Part shown: positions 1 to 10,491 of the stretch, piece by piece
Layout of the letters: every line of letters starts with the position of its first letter
Numbering within the stretch: the first letter of the stretch is position 1
Assembly: GCA_003427395.1 (NCBI GenBank)
Contig: BFEA01000006.1
Location: 7,563,948 to 7,612,283, forward strand
DNA length: 48,336 nt
Direction: 5' to 3'
DNA from: Chara braunii
Lineage: Eukaryota; Streptophyta; Charophyceae; Charales; Characeae
Notes under the pieces: generated by a model
The model's input: the letters and a program-made list of their open reading frames with translations, nothing else
What the model was told of the DNA's origin: nothing
Databases searched by the model: none
Position numbers and translations under genes: made by a program

Positions 1-425
1 CACATAACTCACGTAATAAGTCACTAGCCTCATAGCTTTGGCAGTTATCAACTGGGCTTGCTTCGGTAATAGGCATACCCAACAATGCGGATGCTGCCTC
101 AAGTCAACCAAGGCCGCATCAGACACGCCACATATCGCCCAATTATCAAAACATACTTAAGATGACAAGGTGCTCGTTGAGACCACTATTATATGCGTCA
201 GAATACTTAAGTGTATAGACAAACACTTCCTTCCTCAAGTAAACCGCCCATACGCTAATAATCAACACTTCACACTTAGGCCACAGTTTTAAAACATCTT
301 CAACAATAGTCAAGGTATCAAGCAATCGACCATATACGTCTAAAGAAAGTTTCTCCTTTTGCCTAGTTTTCACAATCCCATACCTGGATGTCGTTCCACC
401 AGGGACAACGGTGGGCAACCGTTAT
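1..425 (-). mobile_element. 5' leader of a minus-strand gypsy element (element D)
   Basis: Next to the primer-binding site, the sequence at about 385-425 matches the leader of element C (47763-47797) and, in inverse orientation, that of element A (14890-14935); all share the words gtcgttcc and agggacaa. The element body therefore lies to the left and continues outside the window. No gag is recognisable here. A 90-residue minus-strand frame (146-418) shows none of the gag wording seen in C and is probably chance. Homology of the last ~40 bases is seen directly; the rest is inferred from position. Confidence 0.55.
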
Positions 426-442
426 CCTCGGCAACGACGCCA
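426..442 (-). other. Primer-binding site of element D (tRNA-Asp type)
   Basis: On the minus strand this reads TGGCGTCGTTGCCGAGG, starting two bases after the LTR end. It differs from the PBS of element C by one base. The tRNA 3' end it would pair with is close to plant tRNA-Asp, which ends CCCCGGCAACGGCGCCA as I recall it. Confidence 0.7.
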
Positions 443-444
443 CC

Positions 445-890
445 TGTCGAGCGCATCGGTCCGACACTGCACAGGGCAACGGGGGACCCTCCCGACCGCG
501 TCACGCAGGAGTCGGTCTAAATCCTCGTCGCGAATATACATGGAGCTTCCGAAAGCCGCTCCGGCCGAGTGCGCCAGCCATACCTCTCGCAAGCCCCTAC
601 GACAAGATAGGGCCTACGCGAGGCACGATTTACCTCCACCTTACGGGAGCTGTCACCTCCCTTCGGTGGGCGTATCCCCGCCGAGCTACCAGTCCACAAT
701 ACGAAAGTTGATCAGTTGCAATCGCGGAGGTGGACCAGCCGAGGGTGTTTCTCGTTCGCTGTAGCGTAGGGGGTACACGAGGTATTACGCCTCTATTGGA
801 CCCACACACGAACCAACATCTTGGGGGGCTGAGGTCCCAAGCGCGACTCGTCGCCGGTCGACTAGGACGCATCCCACACCCCACGCGCAC
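445..890 (-). mobile_element. U5-side end of the element D LTR
   Basis: The segment starts tgtcgagcgcatcgg and follows the same order of blocks as the LTR ends at 33221 and 47818: a cacgcaggagt-like block, a gcgccagc..tacctc block, ctacgacaagatagg, a stem around ctgtcac, gatcag..cgcggaggt, and ccggtcgactagga near 860. It is clearly more diverged than the two right-hand copies are from each other. The far (U3) end is not identified; no CAAATACCC palindrome terminus is seen to the right, so the LTR is probably degraded or truncated somewhere before 6540. Confidence 0.75.
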
Positions 891-1538
891 GTCACTCTAA
901 AGAACATAAAAATAAAAACACAACCACATACATATACACGAAACGACACAGAACAAACAACGCGACAACACTCCTAGTCCCTTAGTAGTCTTCCCATAGC
1001 TCTCAGATGCGGAAATCGGATAGGCGTCGCGCGCGAGACTTAGTATAAAATCACACGGACGCAGACCCTACTCGTATTGACTAGCAGTGCAATCATCCGC
1101 AAACAGTCGCAATGATGGCGTACTATGTAGTGTCTATAATCAAGTGGTCCCTCGTGGATCCGAGTACCGCTTATGACACTCAAGTGTCAGACTCGAAGTA
1201 TCGTGAAGGCTTGCCCCTTCAGGATATTGAACGGCTGAAGGAATAGCCGTGAGGCCTCCTCGGCACCTCCGGCCTTTAGGCTGGGTGTCCTGGTAGGCAG
1301 GGCAAATAGGCTCTGCACGAGGGGAGATTCCTTTCATGCCGAGTCTAGGGTCTCGGATGTCCTGGACAAGGACCTCGAATCCCGACCCATGACCAACATC
1401 CAACTAAGAAATCTTTTAATAAACATTCAACAATAAAACGGGGTTTCTGACTCTTTTCTCAACCCCAATTTCGATTTCACCTCTAAGCGTGGGTCCCTCA
1501 GGCCACGTGACCATCGTACATAGGTACACATACAAATT
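891..1538. other. Non-coding stretch, probably LTR interior of element D
   Basis: No supported gene. It contains short palindromes such as GACACT-CA-AGTGTC at 1174-1187. By position it should be the interior of the element D LTR, but I could not align it confidently to the LTRs of A or C. Confidence 0.35.
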
Positions 1539-1563
1539 TATATATATATATATATATATATAT
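1539..1563. repeat. (TA)n microsatellite
   Basis: An uninterrupted run of about 12 TA units. Confidence 0.95.
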
Positions 1564-2250
1564 GAGAATACCTATATGACGATCACTTCTCACAGTCACA
1601 GTGAGACTCCTCACAGCCATATATATACTTTTGCGATCGCAGGCAGTAAAATCCGAATCCGAACCACCATACATACCTGCAATCACATCAAAGAGTCAAA
1701 CAAAATTCCACGCACTACAAAGAGTCAACTTCAACCAACCTCTACACTCATACCCCTCGCCTTAGCCATGCAATCCCCAGTCTCCTGTCCAACCAACCAT
1801 AATTAAATGCTCAGTACCTTTGTTAAATGATCATTCAATAAAAGTCTGGGTGAAACCTTAATAAAACAATAAAACCACCAAGGCTAAAGCCTTTTAGGTT
1901 GAGTATTGAGGATAAATTGGAGTTGGGTCGTAAACTGATGAATCGGCAACTGGCCTGTTATCAGTGATAACAGAAGGTGATCCTCGTAGCATCAAGTTGA
2001 GTCTAGCCCAAATCTTGAACCAGTCGAACAAGAGGACCTGTAACACATGACAAACCAATCCCCCAAACTAAATCTATAAGTCTATGGAGAATGATCCCCA
2101 TATCACGATCTCACTCAAATCATCATAATTAACTAAGCCTAAGCCTACCTCTAAGCAAGTGCAAAAAGAAAGGTAGACCTTGATAGAATCTCCTCTATAC
2201 AGAGTGGATTTTTGAGAATTGTCACCTGTCAAATATAATCTACCTCCTCT
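1564..2250. other. AT-rich non-coding stretch
   Basis: No ORF, RNA gene or clear repeat is seen. It leads into the 121 bp repeat block that follows. Confidence 0.4.
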
Positions 2251-2254
2251 AAAC

Positions 2255-2830
2255 TAAGAAAATTTCGGCAGCGTTTCTCGTAGGAAAAGTGCTTTCGCGG
2301 AATTTATATCAGCCTAAATATGAAAGCAAAAATAATTTTCAACCTTCTAAAGCCAAATTTTGTCTAACTCCCTGAATTAGCAAAAATTTGGGCAGCACTC
2401 CCTTTAGAAAGGGAGACTTCCCAGACTTATACTAAATCAGATATGAACTCAGGAAACAAGACACGAGTTCAACTAAGACAAAATTTAGCAAACTCTTTAG
2501 ATTTGTAGAAATTTCGGCAGTGTTTCCCGTAGAGAAAGTGTTATTCCAAAATTTATACAAAGCTAAATTCAGAATTTAAAGTGACTTCGACTTTTCAAAA
2601 TCTAATTTTATCTAACTTCTTGAATTAGCAAAAATTTAGGCAGCACTCCCTTTACTAAGCCAAAAAGTCAGATTTTTACGAAGCCAAAAAATAAAAAAAG
2701 TTAGACCTTGAAAAAGACAAAGTCTAACTAACTCCTTGGTTTTGTAGAAATTTCGGCAGCGCTTCCCATAGAGAAAGTGGCTTACCAAGATTTATACAAG
2801 GCCGAGTATAACAAAAAATCGCAGAAAATG
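2255..2830. repeat. ~121 bp tandem repeat with two alternating unit types, about 5 copies
   Basis: The anchor aaattt.ggcagc recurs near 2261, 2384, 2509, 2634 and 2746, at spacings of roughly 112-125 bp. Units alternate: type 1 reads tttcggcag.g.ttcccgtag, type 2 reads tttgggcagcactccctttag. Type 2 can form a hairpin (CTCCCTTT / AAAGGGAG). Copies are diverged, so this is an old higher-order repeat. Confidence 0.7.
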
Positions 2831-3091
2831 CATAAATTGACCAAAGTAAATTAAACTTAGCTTAGAAACTGCAGGAATTGAAACTAACTCCTAGGACTCT
2901 AGCACGTGGCGAGCAACTAAAGCAACTACCTATCAAACTGAAATTTAGACTCAGTAGTGGCCTCACTCAGTCACATGAAGGCCAATCCACAAAGGTAAGT
3001 ATTCTCATAATCCCCAAAGTCATTTTAACAAACAATAGTTCATAATCTTTCAATGATTTACCCCTTTATACCCAGCTTACATAATGCGTAA

Positions 3092-3817
3092 AGCTAGACT
3101 ACTCAAACTTATGGAACACGTCTAGCTCAGCCATGGAGTATACACAAACACAGGGCACAACAACTTTTCTCTTCTTTGAGTATATGATTAGGTCACCCTA
3201 GTCGCCCTTAACTGTTTAAATATTCCAACTTTATATAATTATTTGCACTTAGTCTTTTGAGATAGCATATAACTGAACCGATCATCTTTAACTCAAGATC
3301 CAGTCTGCCCCTTCGTACCACAAGTTTACTCTTAATTAATACTCTCTTCAATTGGTGATAAGCTATAGTCAGACACCCAAACTTATGGAACCCTGTCTGA
3401 CTAGCCTGTTCATAGATAATAGAATAGTAAAGTATAACCAAATTATAACTTTTTGGTTCCAGCATGTGCGAGGCGTTGGACCAAGACCATCCAAACTTAT
3501 GGAACATGTCTTGGTCCTCAGCCTAGTTCATTTATCTCAAAGCCAAAGCAGGAAGAGGCTGAGCCACCCAAACTTATAGAACATGCTCAAACCTCCTCGT
3601 TCAGGAACTAAAGAAACTGACAACAACCCAAAGTAAACAAGGCGACCAAGCCACGCAAACTTATGGAACATGCTTGGTCCCTTAAAAGTCATTCACATTC
3701 AGCCTTCACAAGTCAAAGCAACCAGACCACCCAAACTTTTGGAATATGTCTGGTTCTCCAGGCAATCCAAAAATAAACATAACACTGGGCCCTTCAAACT
3801 TATGGAGACTCTCCCAG
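3092..3817. repeat. Array of seven hairpins with constant loop and variable stems
   Basis: Seven occurrences of a loop close to acccaaacttatggaacat are each flanked by inverted repeats that differ from copy to copy. Examples are AGCTAGAC/GTCTAGCT (3092-3127), TAGTCAGAC/GTCTGACTA (3366-3403), GGACCAAGAC/GTCTTGGTCC (3478-3517), TGAGC/GCTCA (3560-3589), GACCAAGC/GCTTGGTC (3644-3679), ACCAGAC/GTCTGGT (3721-3754) and CTGGG/CCCAG (3785-3817). The arms pair perfectly although their sequences differ, as expected if the fold is conserved. Spacing between hairpins is irregular. Likely part of retroelement non-coding DNA; function unknown. Confidence 0.8.
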
Positions 3818-3849
3818 CCTTTGGTTGACCCAGTCAAACATGCAATACT

Positions 3850-5140
3850 GCCTTCCTCCCACCTCTCTCCCGGATGCAATCCCACAATCTGCTTTCAGTT
3901 AAACAATAAAAACTGAAACTGAATTTGCACAATCATTCCTTTATTAAGTCTTGTTTGTCCTGGAAGTCAAAATAGGGAAAAAAACAATATATTCAGTCAA
4001 ACATAGCAATGAATGCAAGTAGGGTCTATATTGGGTTTATAGAAGGAAGGCAATAATTACCTTTCAATTCCCTGCGTCCAGAACTCCTTCTGAGTTCCGA
4101 CAGAGCTCCCGCAATTGGTGGGATGACTCCTCACAGAGTCTTGCTGCGGTCCTACGGGTTGCTATTCCGCCTGCCGCCTTCCTCTCTGAACAGGATTAGA
4201 CTGAGAGTAAGAAGGATAGAAGTAAGGGGTTTCATACGCTCGAGATACAAGAGAGGGAGTGACTCAACTCGCAAGAGAGGGCCTTGATACCTTCATGCGC
4301 CTGAGGGCCCCGCAATGATGGCCAACATGAATGGTAACTTGGTCAACTGACGTTGAACTATCAGTTGTTTGACTTTCCGACCCTTCTCCCATTCGCAGTA
4401 AAACCTCCTCCAACAACCTCAACCCCTTTTCAAGTTTCGAGGTCTGAAAAGCACTGCCGCTGCCCGAGATATGAGCCGAGGACCAAAAACGCAGCCGTCT
4501 CCCTCCTCGTAGTGAAGGAGAGCGTGGCCTGGCCGATCGTGCAATGGCGAAGTGTATGCAGATATCAGATGTGCAGTCCTCACCAAACCTTTACAAGCAC
4601 CTTTGCTCACAGCCAGATCCCGCCGCCTCCCTCGATAGGATAACAGCGTATCGCTTAGCAAGCGAATTTTTAAACCCCGCTGTTCGCTCATCACCACTCA
4701 GTATGTCGAAATGTGCAGCATACCAGATAAACAGGTAAGTCCGCCTCGCTTCTTTGTGCGGCAGCATGGGTAGTGCACTGGCAATTAGTCAGACCTGCAC
4801 CTCCACTGTAAGCCTATTGCTGCGCAGGCTGATGGAATGAGCGACACGATTGTCAATATCTTGACCTACAACCTTTGCAGCTGGTCTGCTGCATTTTCAT
4901 TTGTCGATCTGAGGTCGTCCTCCCAGCAGCTGACCTCCCCGCGGTCCCACGGGAGGATGAGCACAGCGTGGATTAGCAGGTAAACTTTCGGTTCTCGCCC
5001 TATCTTGTCACTACCTCAACCGTCGGGAGTGGGCAGCTACTTCAACTGGTAGGTAAGTCGCCAATTTCGCAACTTGCCCTTCCGTTCGAATCTACCATCT
5101 AACAGGTATCCCTCCAGCCTTCGTAGCTCGCCTTTCCTCC
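3850..5140. other. Non-coding stretch with scattered GGTAAG motifs
   Basis: No gene supported. Several AGGTAAG or GGTAAA words (about 4734, 4979, 5052) precede the organised 44 bp repeat to the right, suggesting degraded earlier units of it. Short ORFs at 4353-4738 have no recognisable content. Confidence 0.35.
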
Positions 5141-5147
5141 GTTTCGA

Positions 5148-5330
5148 CGAGGTGAGCAGTGCAGTGGGCAGCAGGTAAGCCCGTAACTTCAGTGTTCCTG
5201 CAGTGCAACGGGCAGCAGGTAAGCCCGTAACTTCACAGTTCCAGCAGTGTAGCGGGCAGGAGGTAAGCCCGTAACTTCACAGTTCCAGCAGTGCAGCAGG
5301 CAGCAGGTAAGTCCATAACTTCATAGTTCC
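5148..5330 (+). repeat. 44 bp tandem repeat, 4 copies, each carrying a splice-donor-like AGGTAAG
   Basis: The words gcaggtaag(c/t)cc.taacttc recur with AGGTAAG at 5173, 5217, 5261 and 5305, exactly 44 bp apart, followed by acagttcc(a/t)gcagtg. The motif matches the AG|GTAAG 5' splice-site consensus. Whether it is used in splicing cannot be told from sequence. Confidence 0.85.
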
Positions 5331-6544
5331 TCTCCCGCTTCTAACTTTTCCTTTCTGCTAATCCCCCCCCTCGCCCGTGTACGGTGGATAGTTGGTCCTG
5401 ATCGTGGTAGCAGTCCGAAGATGGCAGACACGAAGCGAACTTTGACGTCCGTTACGAGTGTTCGATACGACGACCAATCGATAGCAATACAATCGTCGTT
5501 AGATGTCGAGGAGGCAATTATTAGTAACACGCCACGTTAAGTAACAAGGTCACGGCCACGGCTTTAGCCATGGCTATAGACCTCGCATCGTCCCTCAGGT
5601 TACGAAATATGCAAAATACGAGTGAATCTTCCGCTAAAACACGGAATGATATACACTTCTTTCCATTCCCCTTCTCCTTCACCTTCGCCATCTCCTCGCA
5701 CCCCCTTTTGCTTCTATCCTCCCTTCCTATCGACTCTCCACTAAAACAGATGTTAGATTCGGTTTCGCCTTACCCCAAAACCTCTACTTACCATCTCCCC
5801 CGCCTGATTCCACTAAGGAATGGGCGGGCTACATAACCTTCACTCCCGCCATGCCTACTCCCTCCGCCACTACGCTCCTCTTTGCCATGCATGTATCCGG
5901 CGCACTTTCCCGTTCAGATTCATCCACATCTCCGCAGCCCCGCTTGAAAGCCTTAATGCCCATCGTTCCACTGCCTTGCCTCGCCCGCTGCTACTAACAC
6001 TACGCCCAACTATCTCAGTGGTCCGGACTTATCACCCGACAGCCCAGTCACTCCACTCCTGTACTCACCTCGTCTTCACAGCTGCTCGCCTTGCTTCTCT
6101 GTATGTACCCAGCGCGGCTCCCTGTCTTGGTTCATTCCCCTCTTGCCGCATTCGTTCCCTGCCCCACCCGTTCGAATCTTCGAGTGGGCTCGGCGCAGCT
6201 CCGCGTGTCGGATCAACCTTTGCTTTTTGTTGCTCCGCTCTCCCCTGCCTTTTGTCATTGCGCTCAGAGTTACTGTTGTGTAGCGAACTGCCCACAGACT
6301 ACAGGCGGTGCTAAACTACGTGGTGGCCCAAATAGTGGACGGTGGCCATAGAAGTCGAAATCCGCCAAGGGGTTGGTAACAGCTCACCTATGGGCCCGGT
6401 CTGCCCCGAGAAGACAGCGTTGCAGCACCCGGCATGTGCTCTGCTGCGACAGCTCCAATGTTGTACCGATTAGGAGGACGAGGGCCCGCTGCTAAGCCTG
6501 CAGCGTGAGCCCGACTAATCGCTATGCTCGAGTCTGCCTTCTGT
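5331..6544. other. Non-coding stretch
   Basis: No ORF here has recognisable content. The 164-codon frame at 5820-6314 is cysteine/serine/leucine-rich and overlaps open frames on both strands, which is typical of chance. No retroelement coding homology is seen until about 6545. Confidence 0.4.
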
Positions 6545-6963
6545 TCATACCCTTGCGGAGTTATCCACATGGGCCGACCAACACAATTTGGCACGTGCAG
6601 TGACCAAGTGTTGATATGAAGGTGGACATCTTCTTCCTGATCGAGGAATCCATCAACTGGAGGTGTATCTTTAATCGCACTTTCCTTTGCTTTGTCCCAA
6701 TTGATGTGGCTCAACCCATCCGTTCTGTTCTAGCTCCCAGGAATCATTTCCAACTTAAAGTTGAACATCGAAATGTATGTCAGCCATCGGGTAATCGTTG
6801 AATTTGATGGAGTATAATTCTTGAGACAATAAGCAAGGGCACTTGGGTCCACCCTCAATATGAACGTTCTGCCAAAGATATAATCGCAGAAAATCCTTAG
6901 GGAATGGAGGACCTCAAGAACCTCCTTCTTTAACTTGAAGTAGTTCCTCTCAGTTGTATTCAA
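6545..6963 (-). pseudogene. gypsy RNase H and connection remnant (element B)
   Basis: Reading leftward on the minus strand, TTERNYFKLKKEVLEVLHSL and FILRVDPSALA match the RNase H region of element C (43535-43800: TERNYSQFKKETLAVLHCL, FILRVDPTALA). After a stop at 6730, a second frame carries LSHINWDKAKES and PPVDGFLDQEED, matching C's SRVDWNSTTDQ and VPVDGFLEGEE. Homology ends near 6545, so the integrase is missing. RNase H is the domain that degrades the RNA strand of the RNA-DNA hybrid during reverse transcription. The copy is broken by stops and frameshifts. Confidence 0.85.
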
Positions 6964-7866
6964 GGTTCAACTCTCAAATTTGAGCGGTCTCGTCTTGCCT
7001 TTGGCATCTGTCTGGATAAAAAATCCTCCTAAAGCATTTGGTCCTACGTCCGTCTCGATGATGAAAGACACATCTTAGTAGTCTCATAATTTAGCGCCCC
7101 TAATACCAATCCTCCTTCTTTGAACTCTTTCATTTTAACTCCTTACAACCTTCTCTCGATCTTCTCTCCAAACCCATTTCTGGTCCTGACGTACCAACTT
7201 TCTTAAATTCCCTGTCTTGGTGGCAAAACTGTTAATAAAACTCCTCCAAAATCCGCACGTGTTGAGGAAACTCTGAACATTAGTGATTGAACCAAATGAC
7301 ACATTCCATTCGATAATCTTGTTCGTCTTTTTAGTGTCTGGTCGACGACCATTTTCGTTGCAAACAAACTCAAAAATTGTAGCTTCCTTCACGCAGTGTC
7401 TTGACTTTGAACCACTGGCCGTGAGGTTATGTTCCTCCAACAAGCTCAAAACCTTATTAAAGTCATGAACATGCTCCCAGACGAAACATCTAACTCTTGG
7501 CACAACCTTGTCTTACTTCTCTCCTTTGGTCCCTTTACCGCGAAGTCACAAATATAAGGTTGAGTAATATGTGGACTGACTGTTTGCATGACTCGGATCA
7601 TATACCTTTGGACCATTGCTACAACATTATTCTATCCTTGCGGGTTACATTCATATGAATTATCCCTCTTAGTGTATGCATAGTCGTTACAGGCCTGTCT
7701 GACAGATAGATGAGAAACTGGTCTTACGGTCTACAACCGAAATTATAAGTCTTCCCGCTCATGATTCAGAGAAGGCGTCACCGTTTGGCAAGTCTCCCGC
7801 ATCACGCACTATTACAACATTTAGCCGCTGTAAATCTTGAACTCATCTTAGCATCATATTTGGTTT
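6964..7866 (-). pseudogene. gypsy reverse transcriptase remnant, palm and thumb part (element B)
   Basis: The longest open piece (7135-7503) contains RCFVWEHVHDFNKVLSLLEE, LTASGSKSRHCVKEATI and NVQSFLNTCGFWRSFINSF, the gypsy RT palm/thumb wording. Further right, rightward to 7866, the same strand gives a frame with VQDLQRLN..VRDAG and an SES-stop-AG block matching element C. The catalytic YxDD box reads Y-I-C-D, so the first aspartate is lost. At least two stops replace residues that are Trp and Cys in element C. Not functional. Confidence 0.85.
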
Positions 7867-8382
7867 GAAACCATGCTATGAATCCCCCCCGGAGGCGGCC
7901 ATGCGCGGCCTAGGCCGCGACCCCACCGCCATGGCCGCGGTCCTCGACCATGGAAAAAAAAAAAAAAAAAAAAAAATGAAAACAAAATATGTTATGCAGA
8001 AAAATATAGTGAACAACTTTTGCCTTGGGGTCATATCCAAAAACTTTACTGAATTGAAAAAAAAGAAAAAAAAACACAGGTTTCATAATTTTTTCTTAAA
8101 AAAAAAAAAAACAGTTTTTGCCTCAGGAAAATTAGTTTTGAATTTTTTAAATTCAAAGACGAAGTCAAAAAATAAAATAAAAAATTGTGCAATTTAGATC
8201 TCGAAAATATGTACAACCCCAATTTTTTTTTTTTTTTTTTTATAGACTTGTTTAAAGTCTAAAACAATCTCTGAAAGTCGCGGCCGCACCCAACCGAGGC
8301 CGGAGCCGAGGCGGCCGTGATCACGGCCGCCCTCTGAGCTCGACCCCACAGACGTGTCCGCAGGTGTTTCGTAGAAACCATG
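7867..8382. mobile_element. Mutator-like non-autonomous insertion with 9 bp target duplication
   Basis: GAAACCATG is present at 7867-7875 and again at 8374-8382, and the intervening 498 bp interrupt the RT of element B: coding homology stops at SPWF on the right and resumes with FKPN on the left. The insert ends are GC-rich and roughly inverted (ctatgaa.ccc..ccgga on the left; tacgaaacacctgcgga on the minus strand at the right). The middle is AT-rich with long A and T runs and no transposase. A 9 bp duplication is characteristic of the Mutator superfamily. The terminal inverted repeats are imperfect, so family assignment is provisional. Confidence 0.65.
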
Positions 8383-8800
8383 GTGACCCATATGGTCCGC
8401 TGGAGAAGTCAGCAACATGAGTCTTCATCTTGCCATGCAGACAGTGAACCATTTTCTTCTCTTCGTCAGGATTGGGGTATTGTGCACTGCGTAGATTCCA
8501 CGACTCATTCGGTACGGTATGAATCTGAATCATTGAAATCTTATCCACATCCAACCTCTCGCATTGGTCGTCACTAAATGTGTACATGCGATGCCTTTTC
8601 TTCACTAACTCCACCATTAGTGTCTATTCTTGGGACCGGAGAAAATCAGGCTTACCGACTATCAACTTCCCTTCATTCTCGCTATTGATGTGGTCTGGCT
8701 CACTCGCAGCTCACTCATGCATTCCTCGTATCAATCCACACTCTCGCTTGTAATATGCCTCTTCTTCTTCGATATTGAGCACAGAAACCGGGCGACACTT
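8383..8800 (-). pseudogene. gypsy RT amino-terminal remnant (element B)
   Basis: The frame contains IQIHTVPNESWNLRSAQYPN, PDEEKKMVHCLHGKMKTHVA and DFSSGPYGSPWF, corresponding to the finger domain of RT in element C (VKGPRYPNPDD, DYSYGPYASPWF). It is cut at SPWF by the Mutator-like insertion. The frame open here is 8321-8617; the part further right is degraded. Confidence 0.8.
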
Positions 8801-8808
8801 TTTATCTA

Positions 8809-9057
8809 CTAGTTCATACCGCCTTTGGGAACCCTGCTTAAGTCGTCCCCTAAAAACAATCGACTTGTAGTTTGAGCTTGCGCCGTGACAGGGTCTCCTA
8901 CTCTCCAAGGAAGCCAGTAGGTTAACGGTACTTCCTTCACCTGGGGCCTCTCCATGGCCTGATCCTTCAAAGCCCTAATCACCTCAGGGTCAGCCAACTC
9001 ATAGGTCGTGATAATTTTCATGGCCTCATTGATGTTGGATAGACTAAGGGACAACAC
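8809..9057 (-). pseudogene. gypsy protease-RT linker remnant (element B)
   Basis: An 82-codon frame with ADPEVIRALKDQAME and LFLGDDLSRVPK corresponds in position and pattern to the linker of element C at 45068-45307 (IDPSLVQALMEVVV, ESFLGDGSSALG). Its role is unknown beyond being part of the gag-pol polyprotein. Confidence 0.6.
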
Positions 9058-9111
9058 TTCTGAGCGCTCCTCCCTTTCTAACTCTCCGACTAACCTCCAC
9101 CACTCGTTTTT

Positions 9112-9797
9112 TTATTTTTCAATAGAAAACGAGTCGACATTAGGCCGGTTTCTCACACTCTGCCGTCCGTGCACCTCGTAGTTGTCATAGGGTGAATCAC
9201 ACAAAATTAGGATCATCATTCCATCATGTTCGTTGAAAATCAGAGTCTTCGTTCGACATAGGAACAATCTCCCCAACAGGATGGGGTGATCAACGTTAGG
9301 CATGATGAAGAAACAAGTTCAAGCCTTCACCTTTCCAATCTTGATGACCACATTTGATATCGTCCCACAAAACACCGCTTTACAATTGGCTCCATGCAGA
9401 ATGTCACAGTTAGATCGGTCGATGTTCATCCCCAATCTGATTGCGTCCCTCGCCCTGATGATGTTTACTTCCTCGCGCATATCCACCATTGAGTACACTT
9501 TGAACATTTCACCACCAGGTCCACCAACCCACACACCACACACTTCCACTCTATCTTGGTACTTGTTTCTGCCCACTCACCCTCTCTGGGTAGTATTGTC
9601 CCCAAGTGGACGTTCGACACCAACCTTCTTGACATACGCCATTTCCGTTCATCTCGAAATTTAGGGGCGGAAGTCAGGATATCCTTCAAATTAAGGAGGT
9701 TATTATGACCATCTAACAAACGGTCCACCATTTTTTCCACATCAAATCCCTCTTTGAGTCGAACTACATATTTCTTTTTTTTTTAGCGCCATCGCGT
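9112..9797 (-). pseudogene. gypsy aspartic protease and gag-protease linker remnant (element B), cut by element A
   Basis: Frames 9112-9303, 9319-9576 and 9465-9790 together follow element C's protease region: EKMVDRLLDGHNNLLNLKDI, KIEWKCVVCGLV, VNIIRARDAIRLGMNI, AVFCGTISNVVIKIGKVKA and ILLGRLFLCRTKTLIFNEHD. The catalytic D-S/T-G box reads VDMRE, so it is lost. Coding homology continues rightward through KYVVRLKEGFDVEKMVD to about 9790 and then stops abruptly at the LTR of element A, showing that A inserted into B. Confidence 0.8.
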
Positions 9798-9805
9798 TGT
9801 CGGGG

Positions 9806-9829
9806 CAAATACCCTGACAAGGGTATTTG
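9806..9829. promoter_or_regulatory. LTR-terminal palindrome CAAATACCC/GGGTATTTG
   Basis: Nine-base perfect inverted repeats separated by TGACAA, starting eight bases inside the LTR. Equivalents lie at 19111-19143, 19941-19964 and, on the other strand, 40194-40217. Because it sits at the LTR end, it may be an integrase recognition feature or a protein-binding site; this is inference. Confidence 0.6.
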
Positions 9830-10350
9830 TCGAGGATTTTAAGCATTAGATATTGTCCGACTCTTTCGTTCATGAGACTGACGTTGCCAAAAGTTTATTT
9901 AAACTAAGCCTATGACCAAGAGACTGAAACTTTTATAAACTATAGTTCGAACACTTGTATCGTCCAAAGCTAATGGCGGTAGTCGGCAGTTTTGTCGAGG
10001 CTGCAGAGGCATGCAGACATGAAAATGCTAGAACCATACCTATTCTACCTAAAATAAAGTCGCGCAGCTTAAATTCAGAGCCTAAGTAGGTTAAAAAAGA
10101 GGAACGCGTCGGAACGTGCCGGGTATAGGGCCGCGGCGTAGGGAGAATAGGAATTTTTCTTTATTTCTTGGGCCCTTTGGGTTTGAATTCGAGTCAAGGG
10201 GCTGGCAGGCCGATGTCGAGGCCTACTCGGTTGGGTGACCAATCACGTCGTGGTCACACGGCCAACCGACCGGGCAGGGTCATCAGGCAGGGCCTACAAG
10301 GCTACAAGGAGGAGGAAGGTCAGACCCAAAGCTCTTCTTATAGAAGAGTT

Positions 10351-10458
10351 GCTCCTATCACTAGTGTGATGGGAGCTAGCCCAATAGATAGGACATCTGA
10401 CTATTAACCGACAGAGACCGGGATCGAGCCTTGAATGTGCCACCACTGGGCTAGCTCC
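10351..10458 (+). repeat. tRNA-like (SINE-like) module in the LTR
   Basis: The domain 10372-10458 (87 nt) is closed by GGAGCTAGCCC/GGGCTAGCTCC. It carries a box-A-like TAGCCCAATAGATAGG near the 5' side and a box-B-like GGGATCGAGCC about 40 nt later, the spacing of an internal RNA polymerase III promoter. A hairpin GCTCCTATCAC/GTGATGGGAGC precedes it and shares the bases GGAGC. A counterpart with compensating changes lies at 39451-39559 on the minus strand. It is not a functional tRNA: no normal anticodon arm or cloverleaf. Confidence 0.65.
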
Positions 10459-10491
10459 TTTTGGAGCAGCTCCACCATAAGGAGTTCGGGC

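Noticed and set aside
5820-6314. 164-codon plus-strand frame
   Set aside because: Overlaps four other open frames on both strands, with composition typical of chance and no recognisable domain.
10372-10458. A functional tRNA gene
   Set aside because: The box A and B words are present, but the fold does not give normal D, anticodon and T arms, and the closing stem is 11 bp.
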